DNA of 12,908 nt from Verrucomicrobiota bacterium (lineage in GTDB: Bacteria > Verrucomicrobiota > Verrucomicrobiia > Limisphaerales > JADLHS01), in the NCBI GenBank assembly GCA_025360895.1, contig JANYBF010000183.1:1-12908 (forward strand), read 5' to 3'. Position 1 is the stretch's first letter. The number at the start of each line of letters is the position of its first letter. Shown one piece after another: positions 1 to 7,377 of the stretch. Position numbers and translations under genes: made by a program. The notes beneath the pieces were generated by a model. It saw only the letters and a program-made list of their open reading frames with translations. It was not told the DNA's origin and searched no databases.

Positions 1-403
1 GATTGAGATGGTTGCCCCCAATGGAAAATGCGTCGCCGTCGCCGCCGAACACGAAGACGTGGAGGTCGGGGCGGGAAAGGGAGATGCCGCTGGCGAATGG
101 GAGGGCGCGTCCATGAATGTAGTGCGCGCCATGGGCCTGGACGAAATACGGGAAACGACTGGAGCATCCGATGCCCGCGACGGTGGTGATTTTCTCGTGC
201 CAGATTTTACGTTTCTCAATCAACTTGAAGTACAGCGCGAGAACAGAGAAATCGCCACAGCCGGGACACCACGTCGGGTGATCGGCGGCGATTTCCTTTT
301 TTGTCAACCCCTTGCGTTCTTCGGGCGCGGGCACGATCGGGGCGGCTACGGCGGTAATGGTGCCGGCGCTGCGGGCGGGGATTTCAGTAGCGATATTGCT
401 CAT
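1..403 (-). CDS. korB: 2-oxoacid:ferredoxin oxidoreductase subunit beta, 5' part only
   Basis: This is the N-terminal 134 codons of the thiamine-diphosphate-binding beta subunit; the gene runs off the window edge, and family members are usually about 300-350 aa. The enzyme oxidatively decarboxylates a 2-oxoacid (probably 2-oxoglutarate) to the acyl-CoA and reduces ferredoxin in the cytoplasm. Visible are WCPGCGD (residues 45-51), GIGCSSRFPYF, HGRALPFASGI, and the ThDP/Mg motif GGDGDAFSIGGNH near the cut end. Cys46, Cys49 and Cys80 have the spacing (3 and 31) of the first three [4Fe-4S] ligands of the characterised archaeal two-subunit enzyme. An N-terminal tail of about 40 residues precedes the core. 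The ATG at 403 has no evident Shine-Dalgarno; it lies 22 nt after the korA stop, so the two are surely one operon. The family is certain; the choice of 2-oxoglutarate over pyruvate rests on context. Confidence 0.93.
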   Translation of the reverse strand, partial: MSNIATEIPARSAGTITAVAAPIVPAPEERKGLTKKEIAADHPTWCPGCGDFSVLALYFKLIEKRKIWHEKITTVAGIGCSSRFPYFVQAHGAHYIHGRALPFASGISLSRPDLHVFVFGGDGDAFSIGGNHLN

Positions 404-425
404 ACAACAATTAAATCAGGCGGAA

Positions 426-2249
426 TTAAAGTTTACGCAGGCCGTCGGCCACATTGGCTTTGGCTCGTTCAAGGATTTCCTTGACCTTGAACGTAAGGCC
501 GTCGGTCTTGGTGATGCCGCGAATCTTTGGGTCGCAATACCGTGAGCGCAGCAAGCCGGCCAGTTGGCCGAAGCCGTAAAGCCCCTCGTCATTCATCTCG
601 ACCACGAGAACATGGTTGAAGCCGGAGAAGATATTTTCCAATCCTAGTGGCAGCGGATTCAGGTGCTTGATGTGCAGTGACGAAACGCTGTCGCCGGCGG
701 CGCGGGAGCGATCCACCGCTTCCTTGATCGGGCCCTGGGTCGAACCCCAGCCGACGAGCAGGATGTTGCCTTCGGGGGGGCCGTAAACTTTTGGGGTCGG
801 AAGCGTCGTGCCGAGCGCCTGCAATTTCTTGCGCCGTTTGGCCATCATCTGCATGTGCAATTTTGGCGAGCCCGTCGGGTGCCCGAGTTCGTCGTGTTCC
901 AGACCGGTGACGATGGGGTATTTGCCGCTGCCGATGCGCGTGCCGGGCGGCAGATGTTGCGTGATGCCATCGGGCTTGGACAAATCGTAGGGCTTGTGTT
1001 CGGCCACCGGAGTGAAGTTCGGGGAGATGTCCTGGCAAACTTTTTCCAAGTCGGGTTCGGTGAAAGCTTCGATGCGGGTGGCAATGCCCTGATCAGTGAT
1101 AATGAAGACCGGCACACTGTATTTGCGCGCGATGTTGACGGCTTCAATCGCAGTGTAAAAGCAATCTTCCACGTCGGCCGGTGCGATAACGACGCGCGGG
1201 GCATCGCCATGGCTGCCGAAGCACGCGATGTTCAGGTCGGATTGTTCAATGCTCGTCGGCATGCCCGTCGAGGGGCCGCCGCGTTGCACGTCCACGATGA
1301 TCAGCGGCATTTCCGCCATCACCGCCCAACCGAGCGCTTCGGTCTTCAACGAAATTCCCGGCCCACTCGAACCCGTGACCGCTACGCGTCCGGCGTAGCT
1401 CGCGCCAATGGCCATGGAGATCGCGGCAATTTCATCCTCGGTCTGGATGAAGGAGCCGCCGTATTTCGGTAGTTCGCGCCGGAGCAATTCCATGATGTCC
1501 GACCACGGGGTGATGGGATAACCCGCCCCGAAGCGCACGCCGGCGGCGATCAATCCGAAGCCCAGCGCCTCGTTGCCGTTCATGACGACCTGATGGCCGT
1601 GCTTGCTCTGGCTGTCCACAAACTTGAAAGTTTCCAGCACGCCGCCGAGCGAGTGTGAGTAGCCGGCATGAAACGCCGCGAGCGCATTCTTCAGGATACT
1701 CTGGTCTTTGCCGGTAAACCGTTCGGTCACGAGTTTTTCGAGCTTGGGAATGTTCAGATCGAACATCTTCGCGATCAGGCCGAGCGAATAAATATTTTTG
1801 CCTTTGTCCTTGGCCGTGCCGCCAATGGCTTCGACCGTGAGGCTGGAGATCGGAATCCCGATATGATGATAATTCTTTTGCCACTCGGGATTCGCTTCGA
1901 CGTGATCGGAGTCGTAAAGCACGATGCCGCCTTTCCGGAGCGAGTTGAGGTGGTCTTCGTAGGAGTGCTGGTAAAACGCCAGCAAAACGTCGGCTTCGTC
2001 GCCTGAACTCAGCACCTCGCCCGACCCAATCCGCACCTGGAAGATGGAAGGCCCGCCGGAGATCGTGGAGGGAATGGTCATGAACGTCATGACTTCCTGC
2101 TCGCTGCGGCCCGCCAGCCGCGCGAGGAATCCGCCAATGGCCTGAATGCCGTCCTGGGAATTTCCGGCAATGCGGATGACCGCTTCGGAGATTTTGGAAA
2201 TCTTCGGCGCTCCGCCATTAGCTTGCGCCACGACTGATGAATCACTCAT
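426..2249 (-). CDS. korA: 2-oxoacid:ferredoxin oxidoreductase subunit alpha (fused gamma-alpha)
   Basis: This 607-residue subunit pairs with the downstream beta subunit. The order is a gamma-type domain (about residues 15-200), then the pyrimidine-binding alpha domain with YPITPWS, GSSGPGIS, QRGGPSTGMPT and QSDL, then a transketolase C-like CoA-binding region near the end. A fused gamma-alpha chain with a separate beta chain is typical of two-subunit 2-oxoglutarate/2-oxoacid:ferredoxin oxidoreductases, and no separate ferredoxin-like delta subunit is seen here. An in-frame TTG at 2264 would add five residues (MKEFF). I prefer the ATG at 2249 because AAAGAG lies a few bases upstream of it, inside that extension. 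It is divergent from the glutamate transporter/dehydrogenase genes, which would supply 2-oxoglutarate. Substrate preference cannot be read with certainty from the sequence. Confidence 0.95.
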   Translation of the reverse strand: MSDSSVVAQANGGAPKISKISEAVIRIAGNSQDGIQAIGGFLARLAGRSEQEVMTFMTIPSTISGGPSIFQVRIGSGEVLSSGDEADVLLAFYQHSYEDHLNSLRKGGIVLYDSDHVEANPEWQKNYHHIGIPISSLTVEAIGGTAKDKGKNIYSLGLIAKMFDLNIPKLEKLVTERFTGKDQSILKNALAAFHAGYSHSLGGVLETFKFVDSQSKHGHQVVMNGNEALGFGLIAAGVRFGAGYPITPWSDIMELLRRELPKYGGSFIQTEDEIAAISMAIGASYAGRVAVTGSSGPGISLKTEALGWAVMAEMPLIIVDVQRGGPSTGMPTSIEQSDLNIACFGSHGDAPRVVIAPADVEDCFYTAIEAVNIARKYSVPVFIITDQGIATRIEAFTEPDLEKVCQDISPNFTPVAEHKPYDLSKPDGITQHLPPGTRIGSGKYPIVTGLEHDELGHPTGSPKLHMQMMAKRRKKLQALGTTLPTPKVYGPPEGNILLVGWGSTQGPIKEAVDRSRAAGDSVSSLHIKHLNPLPLGLENIFSGFNHVLVVEMNDEGLYGFGQLAGLLRSRYCDPKIRGITKTDGLTFKVKEILERAKANVADGLRKL

Positions 2250-2270
2250 GAAAAACTCTTTCAAATTGCG

Positions 2271-2287
2271 CCCGGTGTTGGACCGGG
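2271..2287 (-). promoter_or_regulatory. small hairpin in the korA leader
   Basis: A perfect 6-bp inverted repeat CCCGGT/ACCGGG with a 5-nt loop lies between the candidate promoter and the korA start, about 20 nt upstream of the ATG. It could act as a leader stem-loop or operator half-sites, or be chance. No T-run follows, so it is not an intrinsic terminator. Confidence 0.3.
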
Positions 2288-2327
2288 AGACATCCCGTCC
2301 GCTCCGCGCGGAAAACTCTGCTATGAC

Positions 2328-2355
2328 ACATTATCAATCGCTGTGCCGGTGTCAA
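2328..2355 (-). promoter_or_regulatory. candidate sigma-70-type promoter of korAB
   Basis: Read on the minus strand, a perfect -35 hexamer TTGACA (2355-2350) is followed after 16 nt by TAATGT (2333-2328), a fair -10. It lies about 80-105 nt upstream of the korA ATG, so it would leave a leader of about 70 nt. This is seen by eye only; transcription start mapping would decide. Confidence 0.45.
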
Positions 2356-2465
2356 TTTCATATCTGACTAAATCGGTTGATTCCCGATTTTCACGGCCAT
2401 CGCACTCTGACTTTGCGTCGTGCCGCAGCTTGCTTCTGGACAACGTCAGCAGCCGTGCTTGCCCG

Positions 2466-2800
2466 TCACGCGTAGCCTGGCAGGGCAATGTCAGTCATTA
2501 ATGACAGGCCCGGCGGGGCTTTCAAAATACGTGGCAGGGGTTCACCAACGCGGCAACCGTCGCGCCGTCGCCCGCCACTCCACCGTTAATCACCAGGTTC
2601 AGCGGCGGCTCGCCTTCGATCTGACAAGCATCGTGCGGGTTGGGTGCATCGAGATACGTTTTCAGATCGAGTGTAAGGCAGATGGTACCATCCATTTTTC
2701 CAGTCGCGGTTTGGTGCAAGCCGCAGCATTTCCCCCCGGCGACCTGGTCGTCAAGGACGGCGAACGGTATTCGCCATTCGAAGACCCCTGAGTTGATCAT
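2466..2800 (-). pseudogene. remnant of a 2,4-diaminopentanoate dehydrogenase/DapB-like oxidoreductase (C-terminal part, frameshifted)
   Basis: Reading the minus strand from about 2800, the translation contains GLHQTATG, LDLKTYLDAPNPHDACQIEG, EPPLNLVINGG and GDGATVAALVN. These resemble the C-terminal domain of DapB-like NAD(P)-dependent enzymes of the 2,4-diaminopentanoate dehydrogenase type. Right after LVN the frame runs into NPCHVF and a stop, but the shifted frame continues with the expected family tail LPRILKAPPGLSLMTD, then IALPGYA and a TGA at 2468-2466. Restoring one base in the GGGG run at 2537-2540 (giving GGGCG) would join the two as VNALPRILK. Only about 112 codons of a family that is usually about 330-360 aa survive, with the N-terminal Rossmann part missing. 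The family call is from memory of conserved motifs, without a search. A frameshift from sequencing or assembly error is possible, but the missing N-terminus supports a true remnant. Confidence 0.6.
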
Positions 2801-2902
2801 GAGTTGCGATTGCTTCAGCGGCGGCGGGCTACTAGCCTCCTCGCAGCGTGTTGTTCCGTGGTGAGGACCCGGACATGGTTTTGAATTCAGCTCTGTGACC
2901 CA
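2801..2902. other. rest of the korA-gltP intergenic region
   Basis: The divergent spacer 2265-2902 holds the korA leader and promoter, the pseudogene remnant, and this last 102 bp. Here I see no convincing promoter or ribosome binding site for the plus-strand transporter gene, although its promoter must lie here or within the remnant. No tRNA or other RNA gene was recognised. Confidence 0.4.
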
Positions 2903-4138
2903 ATGATCGCCCAGTTGCGCCGGATCAGTCTGACTCGATGGATTATCATTTCGATGATCCTAGGCGTCCTCATCGGCTGGTTGTTCCCCGCCGAATCGCA
3001 ACAGCTCAAGGTTGTTTCCAATGTTTTCCTCAAACTGATCAAGTGCATCATCGTGCCGATCATCTTCGGCACGCTTGTCATCGGGATCGCCGGGCACAGT
3101 GGTGATTTGAAAGCCGTGGGCCGGCTGGCGCTCAAGTCGCTTATTTACTTCGAGATCGTTACGACGCTGGCGCTGGCGGTTGGGCTGTTGGCCGTGAATA
3201 TCATCAAACCGGGTGTCGGTGTTTCGTTGCCGGTGGCTTCGCTGCCGGAAAAGGAAATCACCCCGCAAAAAATTCTCTTGCAAGACATGATCGAGCATGC
3301 CGTGCCGAAAAGTTTCTTCGAGAGCGCGGCGGCGAACGACGTCTTGCCGGTGGTTGTCTTTGCGGTGACTTTCGCAGTGGCGCTCACGCAGGTTTCCGGC
3401 AAACCGAAGGAAACAATGCTCAACTTCTTTGAAGGGCTGTCGGAGGTGATGTTCAAATTCACCGGGTTGGTGATGCTATTGGCCCCGTTTGGCATTGGCG
3501 CGGCAATGGCGGTTACGGTGGGCCACGCTGGGATCGGGGTGCTGGCAAATCTCGGCCAGCTCGTGCTGACGCTCTATGGCGCCCTGGTGGTTTTCATGCT
3601 GGTGGTGCTGTTGCCGGTGGCATTGTGGGCGCGCATCCCGATCCGTAAATTTTTACGGGCAGTCAAGGAGCCGGCGCTGATCGCTTTCTCCACGACATCC
3701 TCGGATGCTGCGTTGCCCGACGCATTCAAGAAGATGGTCGCCTTTGGCGTGCCCAAGCACATTGTTTCCTTCGTGCTGCCCACCGGCTACTCGTTCAACC
3801 TGGACGGCAGCACGCTTTACCTCGCCGTGGCGTCCGTTTTCGTGGCGCAGGCGGCGGGGGTGGAATTGACGCTCGCCCAGCAGGTGATGATGATGCTCAC
3901 GTTGATGCTGACGACCAAAGGGGTGGCGGCGGTGCCGCGCGCGTCGCTGGTCATTCTCTCCGGAACGCTCGTTACGTTTGGTCTGCCACTGGAGGGCGTG
4001 GCGTTGATTCTCGGCGTGGACGAACTGATGGACATGGCCCGCACGACCGTCAATCTGGTGGGCAACTGTCTCGCCTCGGCGGTCATGGCTCGCTCGGAAG
4101 GAGAATTGAATTTGTCGCCGGACGAGAAAAGTTCATGA
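2903..4138 (+). CDS. dicarboxylate/amino acid:cation symporter (glutamate/aspartate type)
   Basis: This 411-residue inner-membrane transporter of the DAACS/SDF family (GltP, GltT, DctA) probably imports glutamate or a C4-dicarboxylate. The N-terminal half has the expected scaffold helices (e.g. residues 11-27, 41-65, 80-99). The C-terminal core shows re-entrant loop HP1 with TTSSDAALP, the TM7 motif GYSFNLDGSTLYLA, HP2 around AAVPRASLVILSGT, and TM8 DELMDMARTTVNLVGN. The Arg-Thr in MART aligns with the Arg397/Thr398 pair of GltPh and the preceding Asp with Asp394, favouring an acidic amino acid over a plain dicarboxylate. The last Asn of LVGN stands where GltPh has the sodium ligand Asp405. 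As I recall, E. coli DctA also has GN here, so proton coupling is possible (inference). ATG 2903 is the only start, since TGA lies 21 nt upstream in frame; no clear Shine-Dalgarno. gdh follows after 23 nt. Confidence 0.93.
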   Translation: MIAQLRRISLTRWIIISMILGVLIGWLFPAESQQLKVVSNVFLKLIKCIIVPIIFGTLVIGIAGHSGDLKAVGRLALKSLIYFEIVTTLALAVGLLAVNIIKPGVGVSLPVASLPEKEITPQKILLQDMIEHAVPKSFFESAAANDVLPVVVFAVTFAVALTQVSGKPKETMLNFFEGLSEVMFKFTGLVMLLAPFGIGAAMAVTVGHAGIGVLANLGQLVLTLYGALVVFMLVVLLPVALWARIPIRKFLRAVKEPALIAFSTTSSDAALPDAFKKMVAFGVPKHIVSFVLPTGYSFNLDGSTLYLAVASVFVAQAAGVELTLAQQVMMMLTLMLTTKGVAAVPRASLVILSGTLVTFGLPLEGVALILGVDELMDMARTTVNLVGNCLASAVMARSEGELNLSPDEKSS

Positions 4139-4161
4139 ACGTGTTTAGTTCCTGAGTCGTT

Positions 4162-5418
4162 ATGGAAATCTACAATCACCCAACGTTCCAGATGGCGGGC
4201 CAACAATTTGATCTGGTGGCCGATCGCCTGCAAATCCCCGAAGCCGAGCGTGACCGCCTGAAATATCCCAAACGTGCGATGGTCGTCACCTTGCCGATTC
4301 ATTGCGAGGACGGCAGCACCAAGGTTTATACCGGCTACCGCGTGCAACATCACTTGAGCCTTGGCCCGACGAAGGGCGGGTTGCGCTTTCATCCCGACGT
4401 AACACTCGGCGAGGTAGCGGCCCTGGCCATGTGGATGAGTTGGAAATGCGCCCTGACCGGTCTGCCCTACGGCGGCGCAAAGGGTGGCATTGCGTGTGAC
4501 CCGCATTCGATGTCGCCGCGCGAACTGGAACGGCTCACCCGGCGTTACACGCAGGAGATGATTCCGTTCATCGGGCCCCAGGTGGACATCATGGCGCCGG
4601 ACATGGGCACAAACGAACAGATCATGGCCTGGATGATGGATACCTATTCGGTTCACATGGGTTATACCGTGCCGAGCATCGTGACGGGCAAACCCATCGG
4701 CTTGGGTGGATCGCAAGGCCGGCGCGAAGCCACCGGGCGCGGCGTCGCCTACCTGATCAATCGTGCTTGTGACACGATCGGCCTTGATCTCGCCAAGGCG
4801 ACGGTGGCGGTGCAGGGCTACGGGAATGTCGGTTCGATTGCGGCGCTGTCGCTAGCTCGTTACGGCGCCAAAATTGTCGCCATCACCGACGCGTTTGGTG
4901 GGGTGCAAAATGCCAACGGTTTGGATCTGTGCAAACTTGACGAACATGTAGCGGCGCAGCGCACGGTGGTGGGATTTGCGGAAGCCGAGCCGATCACGAA
5001 TGAACAATTGCTCGTGTCCCACTGTGATATTCTGGTGCCGGCCGCAATGGAGCGGCAGATTACCGGTCGTAACGCCGCCAACGTCAAAAGCCGTATCCTG
5101 GCCGAAGGTGCGAATGGTCCCACCACGCCAGAAGCGGACGTCATCCTGGACCAGCGCGGTGACGTGTTCGTGATTCCCGATATTCTTTGCAACGCCGGTG
5201 GCGTGGTGGTTTCGTATTTCGAGTGGGTGCAGGATTTGCAGAGCTTTTTCTGGGGCGAGACGGAGGTGACCGACAAACTGTTCCGCATTCTGGAGACGGC
5301 CTACACGCAGGTGCTGACGCAGAGTCGCAAACAGAAAATCTCGATGCGCATGGCGGCGTTTTGTGTCGGCATTAAACGCGTTCAGGAAGCCAAGCGGGTG
5401 CGCGGGCTGTTTCCATGA
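4162..5418 (+). CDS. gdhA: glutamate dehydrogenase (Glu/Leu/Phe/Val dehydrogenase family)
   Basis: This 418-residue cytoplasmic enzyme interconverts glutamate with 2-oxoglutarate and ammonia using NAD(P). The N-terminal dimerisation/substrate domain has GPTKGGLRFHP (68-78) and LPYGGAKGGI (101-110). Lys71, Lys95, Lys107 and Asp147 reproduce exactly the spacing of Lys89, Lys113, catalytic Lys125 and Asp165 of the Clostridium symbiosum enzyme; the first binds the glutamate gamma-carboxylate, arguing for glutamate rather than leucine or phenylalanine. The Rossmann motif VQGYGNVGS follows at 217-225, then ILAEGANGPTTPEAD and CNAGGVVVSYFEW. Length fits the hexameric ~420 aa class. It lies between the symporter (23 nt) and ggt (ATGA overlap), so the three are probably cotranscribed, and divergent KorAB could consume its 2-oxoglutarate. 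Catabolic direction is inferred from context. Coenzyme preference is not readable with confidence. Confidence 0.96.
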   Translation: MEIYNHPTFQMAGQQFDLVADRLQIPEAERDRLKYPKRAMVVTLPIHCEDGSTKVYTGYRVQHHLSLGPTKGGLRFHPDVTLGEVAALAMWMSWKCALTGLPYGGAKGGIACDPHSMSPRELERLTRRYTQEMIPFIGPQVDIMAPDMGTNEQIMAWMMDTYSVHMGYTVPSIVTGKPIGLGGSQGRREATGRGVAYLINRACDTIGLDLAKATVAVQGYGNVGSIAALSLARYGAKIVAITDAFGGVQNANGLDLCKLDEHVAAQRTVVGFAEAEPITNEQLLVSHCDILVPAAMERQITGRNAANVKSRILAEGANGPTTPEADVILDQRGDVFVIPDILCNAGGVVVSYFEWVQDLQSFFWGETEVTDKLFRILETAYTQVLTQSRKQKISMRMAAFCVGIKRVQEAKRVRGLFP

Positions 5419-7208
5419 GAATTTGTTTGAAAACCCAGTTTTCATCCTCGTCCTCGATTTTTTCCGGAATTTCGACGACGAGGAGGAGGACGAGGACGAA
5501 TAATTCAATTACCCCCGAGACCACGAACCGCGTCCTCCACCGTTTTGCGCTCGTTGCACTCGGTCTCACCCTGCTCATCCAATCAGTTACTGCCGTTGAA
5601 TCCGCCCGTGCCGAGCATGGGATGGTGGCGTCGGTTAATCCGCTCGCCACGGCGGCGGGAGTGGACGTCCTAAAATCCGGCGGCAACGCGTTTGATGCGG
5701 CGGTGGCCGTCGGGCTCACGCTCGGAGTGGTGGATACAGCGAATTCCGGCCTTGGCGGCGGTTGCTTCATGCTCATCCGGCTGGCGAACGGAAAATTCGT
5801 GGCGATTGATGGCCGGGAAATGGCCCCGGCCAGGGCGACCCGCGACCTGTTCCTGCGCGATGGCAAGGGCGACACGGAACTGAGCCAGACCGGGGCGTTG
5901 GCGAGCGGCGTGCCGGGCGAACTCGCGGTGTTCGATTACGCGGTGCGCAAATTCGGAAAGAAGAAACTCAGCGAGCTGATTCTGCCGGCGGCGAAATTGG
6001 CGGAAGAAGGTTTCGCGTTGAACGCGGCTTACGCCGCGCGTCTCAACTCGGTCGCCCCGGACATGGCGAAGTTTGATGCGGCGCGGGCCGTCTTTTTCAA
6101 GGACGGCAAACCGTTAGTCCAAGGCGATATGCTCAAGCAGCCCGACCTCGCCGCGACGTATCGCGCCATAGCAGGGCAGGGGAGTGATTGGTTTTATCGT
6201 GGCCCGTTTGCGTTGGCGACGGACAAGTGGATGCGCGCCAACGGCGGCCCCCTGACCGCCACGGACTTTGCGAGTTATCACATCGTGTTGCGCGAGCCGG
6301 TTGCGACGACGTATCGCGGTTACAAGGTCGTGTTATTCCCGCCGCCCAGTTCCGGCGGGGTGCATGTTGTGGAAATGCTGAACATCCTGGAGCTTTTCGA
6401 CCTTAAATCGCTCGACGAAGCCACCCGGCTGCACGTCATCGCCGAGGTGATGAAGCTGGCCTTCGCCGACCGCGCGCATTGGCTGGGCGATCCGGACTTC
6501 GCGGATGTTCCGCGCGGTTTGGTGTCGAAGAAGTATGCCGCTTCGCTGGCGAAGAAAATCAATCTGGCGCGCGCGATCGAAGTTCCGTCGCACGGCTTGC
6601 CGCCGAATTGGGAAAACGATTTGTTCAAGAAGCACACCACGCATTTTTCGGTGGCGGACGCCGAGGGCAACTGGGTGGCCTGCACGGCGACCATCAACAC
6701 GAGTTTCGGATCGAAGGTGGTGATTCCCGGCACGGGCGTGGTGATGAACAACGAGATGGATGATTTCTCCGTCCAGCCCGGCGTGCCGAATGCCTTTGGC
6801 TTGATTGGGGCGGAAGCCAACGTGGTTGCGCCGGGCAAACGCCCGCTTTCCAGCATGAGTCCCACAATTGTGCTAAAGAACGGGCAGCCGATTATTGCGC
6901 TCGGGGCGGCGGGCGGGCCGAAAATAATCTCGGCGGTGCTGATGGAACTGGTCGCGATGCTGGACCTGGGCCAGAGTCCGACGGAAGCCATCGCTGCGCC
7001 GCGCATTCATCATCAATGGTCGCCGGGCGAGTTGATGGTGGAACAGGCACTGCCGGAGAATCTGAAGACCGCGTTGGCACAGCGCGGCCACCAGATCCAG
7101 GAACTGAATGCGCTTTCCGTTTCTCAAATCGTCGCGCGCAGCCCGGACGGCAAAAGTTTCATTGGCGCGGCGGATCCGCGTGCCGCTGGCAATGCGGCGG
7201 GTTGGTAA
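5415..7208 (+). CDS. ggt: gamma-glutamyltransferase / glutathione hydrolase, secreted
   Basis: This 597-residue Ntn-hydrolase precursor cleaves gamma-glutamyl bonds (glutathione, gamma-glutamyl peptides) outside the cytoplasm. A hydrophobic stretch FALVALGLTLLIQSV (about residues 44-58) followed by SARA looks like a signal peptide; the mature body starts near EHGMVASVNPLAT. Substrate-binding Arg lies in DGREMAPARATRD. Self-cleavage is expected before Thr408 in KKHTTHFSV, giving a small subunit of 190 residues, as in E. coli. NTSFGS, NNEMDDFS and PLSSMSPTIV (oxyanion-hole serines) follow. The E. coli GSPGG loop is GAAGG here. The ATG overlaps the gdh stop (ATGA) but lacks a Shine-Dalgarno, and the first ~40 residues are unusually long and Ser/Arg-rich because a skewed inverted repeat lies in them. 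A later non-standard start (for example ATT at 5508) cannot be excluded. A cephalosporin acylase is the main alternative family, less likely given the motifs. Confidence 0.94.
   Translation: MRICLKTQFSSSSSIFSGISTTRRRTRTNNSITPETTNRVLHRFALVALGLTLLIQSVTAVESARAEHGMVASVNPLATAAGVDVLKSGGNAFDAAVAVGLTLGVVDTANSGLGGGCFMLIRLANGKFVAIDGREMAPARATRDLFLRDGKGDTELSQTGALASGVPGELAVFDYAVRKFGKKKLSELILPAAKLAEEGFALNAAYAARLNSVAPDMAKFDAARAVFFKDGKPLVQGDMLKQPDLAATYRAIAGQGSDWFYRGPFALATDKWMRANGGPLTATDFASYHIVLREPVATTYRGYKVVLFPPPSSGGVHVVEMLNILELFDLKSLDEATRLHVIAEVMKLAFADRAHWLGDPDFADVPRGLVSKKYAASLAKKINLARAIEVPSHGLPPNWENDLFKKHTTHFSVADAEGNWVACTATINTSFGSKVVIPGTGVVMNNEMDDFSVQPGVPNAFGLIGAEANVVAPGKRPLSSMSPTIVLKNGQPIIALGAAGGPKIISAVLMELVAMLDLGQSPTEAIAAPRIHHQWSPGELMVEQALPENLKTALAQRGHQIQELNALSVSQIVARSPDGKSFIGAADPRAAGNAAGW
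5446..5499. repeat. purine/pyrimidine-skewed inverted repeat in the 5' end of ggt
   Basis: The left arm CCTCGTCCTC (5446-5455) pairs with GAGGACGAGG (5486-5495), and TCGTCCTCG (5448-5456) with CGAGGACGA (5491-5499), around a TTCCGGAA palindrome (5462-5469). The right side is an almost pure GA run (GACGAGGAGGAGGACGAGG). It encodes Ser- and Arg-rich low-complexity residues that precede the signal peptide of ggt. It looks like a dispersed repeat element rather than protein-driven sequence, but copies elsewhere cannot be seen from one window. Confidence 0.5.
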
Positions 7209-7377
7209 TTGGCGGGACAGTCAATGATCAAGCGGGCCTGGCATCAGCTGCCGGCTATCTCGCTTTCAAGCATCTAGTCACCGCTGCACTCCAGCCAATT
7301 ACTCCGGACAGCGTCCGGGCCATCGGCGCACACTAGACGCGCCAACACTTGAAGCAGCCCGAAATCGCTGACTTTTT
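7209..7377. other. convergent spacer between ggt and cutA
   Basis: This 169-bp spacer separates two converging transcription units. It contains a perfect 6-bp inverted repeat CCGGAC/GTCCGG with a 3-nt loop (7304-7318). No T-run follows on either strand, so it is only a weak terminator candidate. Nothing else is recognised. Confidence 0.3.

Noticed and set aside
2494..2505. Perfect 12-bp palindrome GTCATTAATGAC
   Set aside because: It falls inside the former coding sequence of the remnant (SLMTD) and is well explained by codons; not called an operator.
2420..2791. 123-codon open frame on the plus strand in the korA-symporter spacer
   Set aside because: The opposite strand carries the recognisable DapB-like remnant; this frame has no family features and is its shadow.
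3817..4716. 299-codon open frame on the minus strand opposite the symporter/gdh junction
   Set aside because: It spans two real plus-strand genes and their spacer and has low-complexity Arg/His composition; a shadow frame.
5415..7208. Cephalosporin acylase instead of gamma-glutamyltransferase
   Set aside because: The TTHFSV processing site, REMAPARATRD and PLSSMSPTIV segments, and a 190-residue small subunit match the E. coli gamma-glutamyltransferase closely.
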